From contig NZ_JYON01000008.1 of NCBI RefSeq assembly GCF_000952155.1, positions 62,001-126,000 of the forward strand: a stretch of 64,000 bases of DNA. Reading direction: 5' to 3'. This DNA is from Aliterella atlantica CENA595. GTDB taxonomy: Bacteria; Cyanobacteriota; Cyanobacteriia; Cyanobacteriales; Chroococcidiopsidaceae. The first letter of the stretch is position 1; every line of letters starts with the position of its first letter. The position numbers and the translations under genes are program-made. The notes beneath the pieces are model-generated. The model was given only the letters and a program-made list of their open reading frames with translations, did no database searches and was not told the DNA's origin. Positions 63,869 to 64,000 of this stretch are shown here, in pieces.

Positions 63869-64000
63869 ATGCGATCGCGTACTGTTCGAGAAGGCTCTGT
63901 AGGATTATTAATACTGCTAGGCTTAGGACTATTTGTCGGCGGTATTTTGTGGTTGCGGGGCGTACAATTAGGCAGACGCAGCTATACAGCCATTGTTTCT
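63869..64000 (+). CDS. MCE-family lipid-binding protein, 3' end missing
   Basis: The first 44 codons of a gene cut by the window end: MRSRTVREGSVGLLILLGLG, then a single membrane helix and LRGVQLGRRSYTAIVS, the start of an MCE (MlaD) domain. A GGAGGAG site precedes the ATG. The periplasmic MCE domain that follows should form a ring for lipid passage with the ATPase encoded just upstream. This frame is too short for usual ORF cut-offs. Confidence 0.85.
   Translation, partial: MRSRTVREGSVGLLILLGLGLFVGGILWLRGVQLGRRSYTAIVS

Overview
The window looks like the chromosome of a cyanobacterium. It carries the chlorophyll pathway gene chlH, hemA, the GlpX-type bisphosphatase that serves the Calvin cycle, an SLH/OprB-type porin, DUF1822 and DUF6761 family genes, and very many copies of the palindrome GCGATCGC (HIP1). 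The combination suggests a large-genome filamentous or unicellular-aggregating lineage, but nothing here fixes the genus.

Region by region: 1-3.3 kb holds the 3' part of chlH. 3.4-7.7 kb has a DoxX-like membrane protein, a HicBA toxin-antitoxin pair, a SUKH protein, a cupin and pgi. 7.9-9.8 kb is the permease and ATPase of a branched-chain/neutral amino-acid ABC transporter. 9.7-15.8 kb is a scrambled area: a BrnTA pair, a HEAT-repeat gene, a Rieske oxygenase, a truncated haemagglutinin-type gene, and a second, decayed copy of the segment running from the ABC ATPase tail to the HEAT gene. The junction of that duplication lies in a HIP1 site. 15.8-19.3 kb has a gene of unknown function, an anti-sigma/ECF sigma pair, a further unknown gene and a GAF protein. 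19.5-23.4 kb is a porin followed by a polar amino-acid ABC transporter (binding protein fused to permease, plus ATPase). 23.4-29.0 kb is mostly housekeeping: pentapeptide protein, hemA, glpX, grxC, tadA.

29.5-51.5 kb is the most unusual part. Its left half has an exported seven-bladed WD40 protein, a caspase-like protein with 14 tandem coiled repeats (now split by a frameshift), a DUF1822 protein and a protein with a sigma-region-4-like end. Its right half has two converging operons. They contain six long acidic coiled-coil proteins, two polymorphic-toxin-like effectors that share a 25-residue leader, a small membrane protein, a membrane-anchored dynamin-like protein with no visible P-loop, and a Ser/Thr kinase. 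The right half (38.7-51.7 kb) is bracketed by an imperfect direct repeat. I read this as a candidate undescribed effector/conflict system in which coiled-coil carriers, a membrane remodeller and a kinase act with the toxins. That reading is inference.

51.7-64 kb returns to ordinary genes: plsC, a BolA-Grx4 pair, an atypical response regulator, a Gfo/Idh oxidoreductase, an M50 protease-TPR fusion, dprA, tRNA-Ser(UGA), a metallophosphoesterase, nadA, and an Mla/TGD-type lipid transporter ATPase with the start of its MCE partner, cut by the window end.
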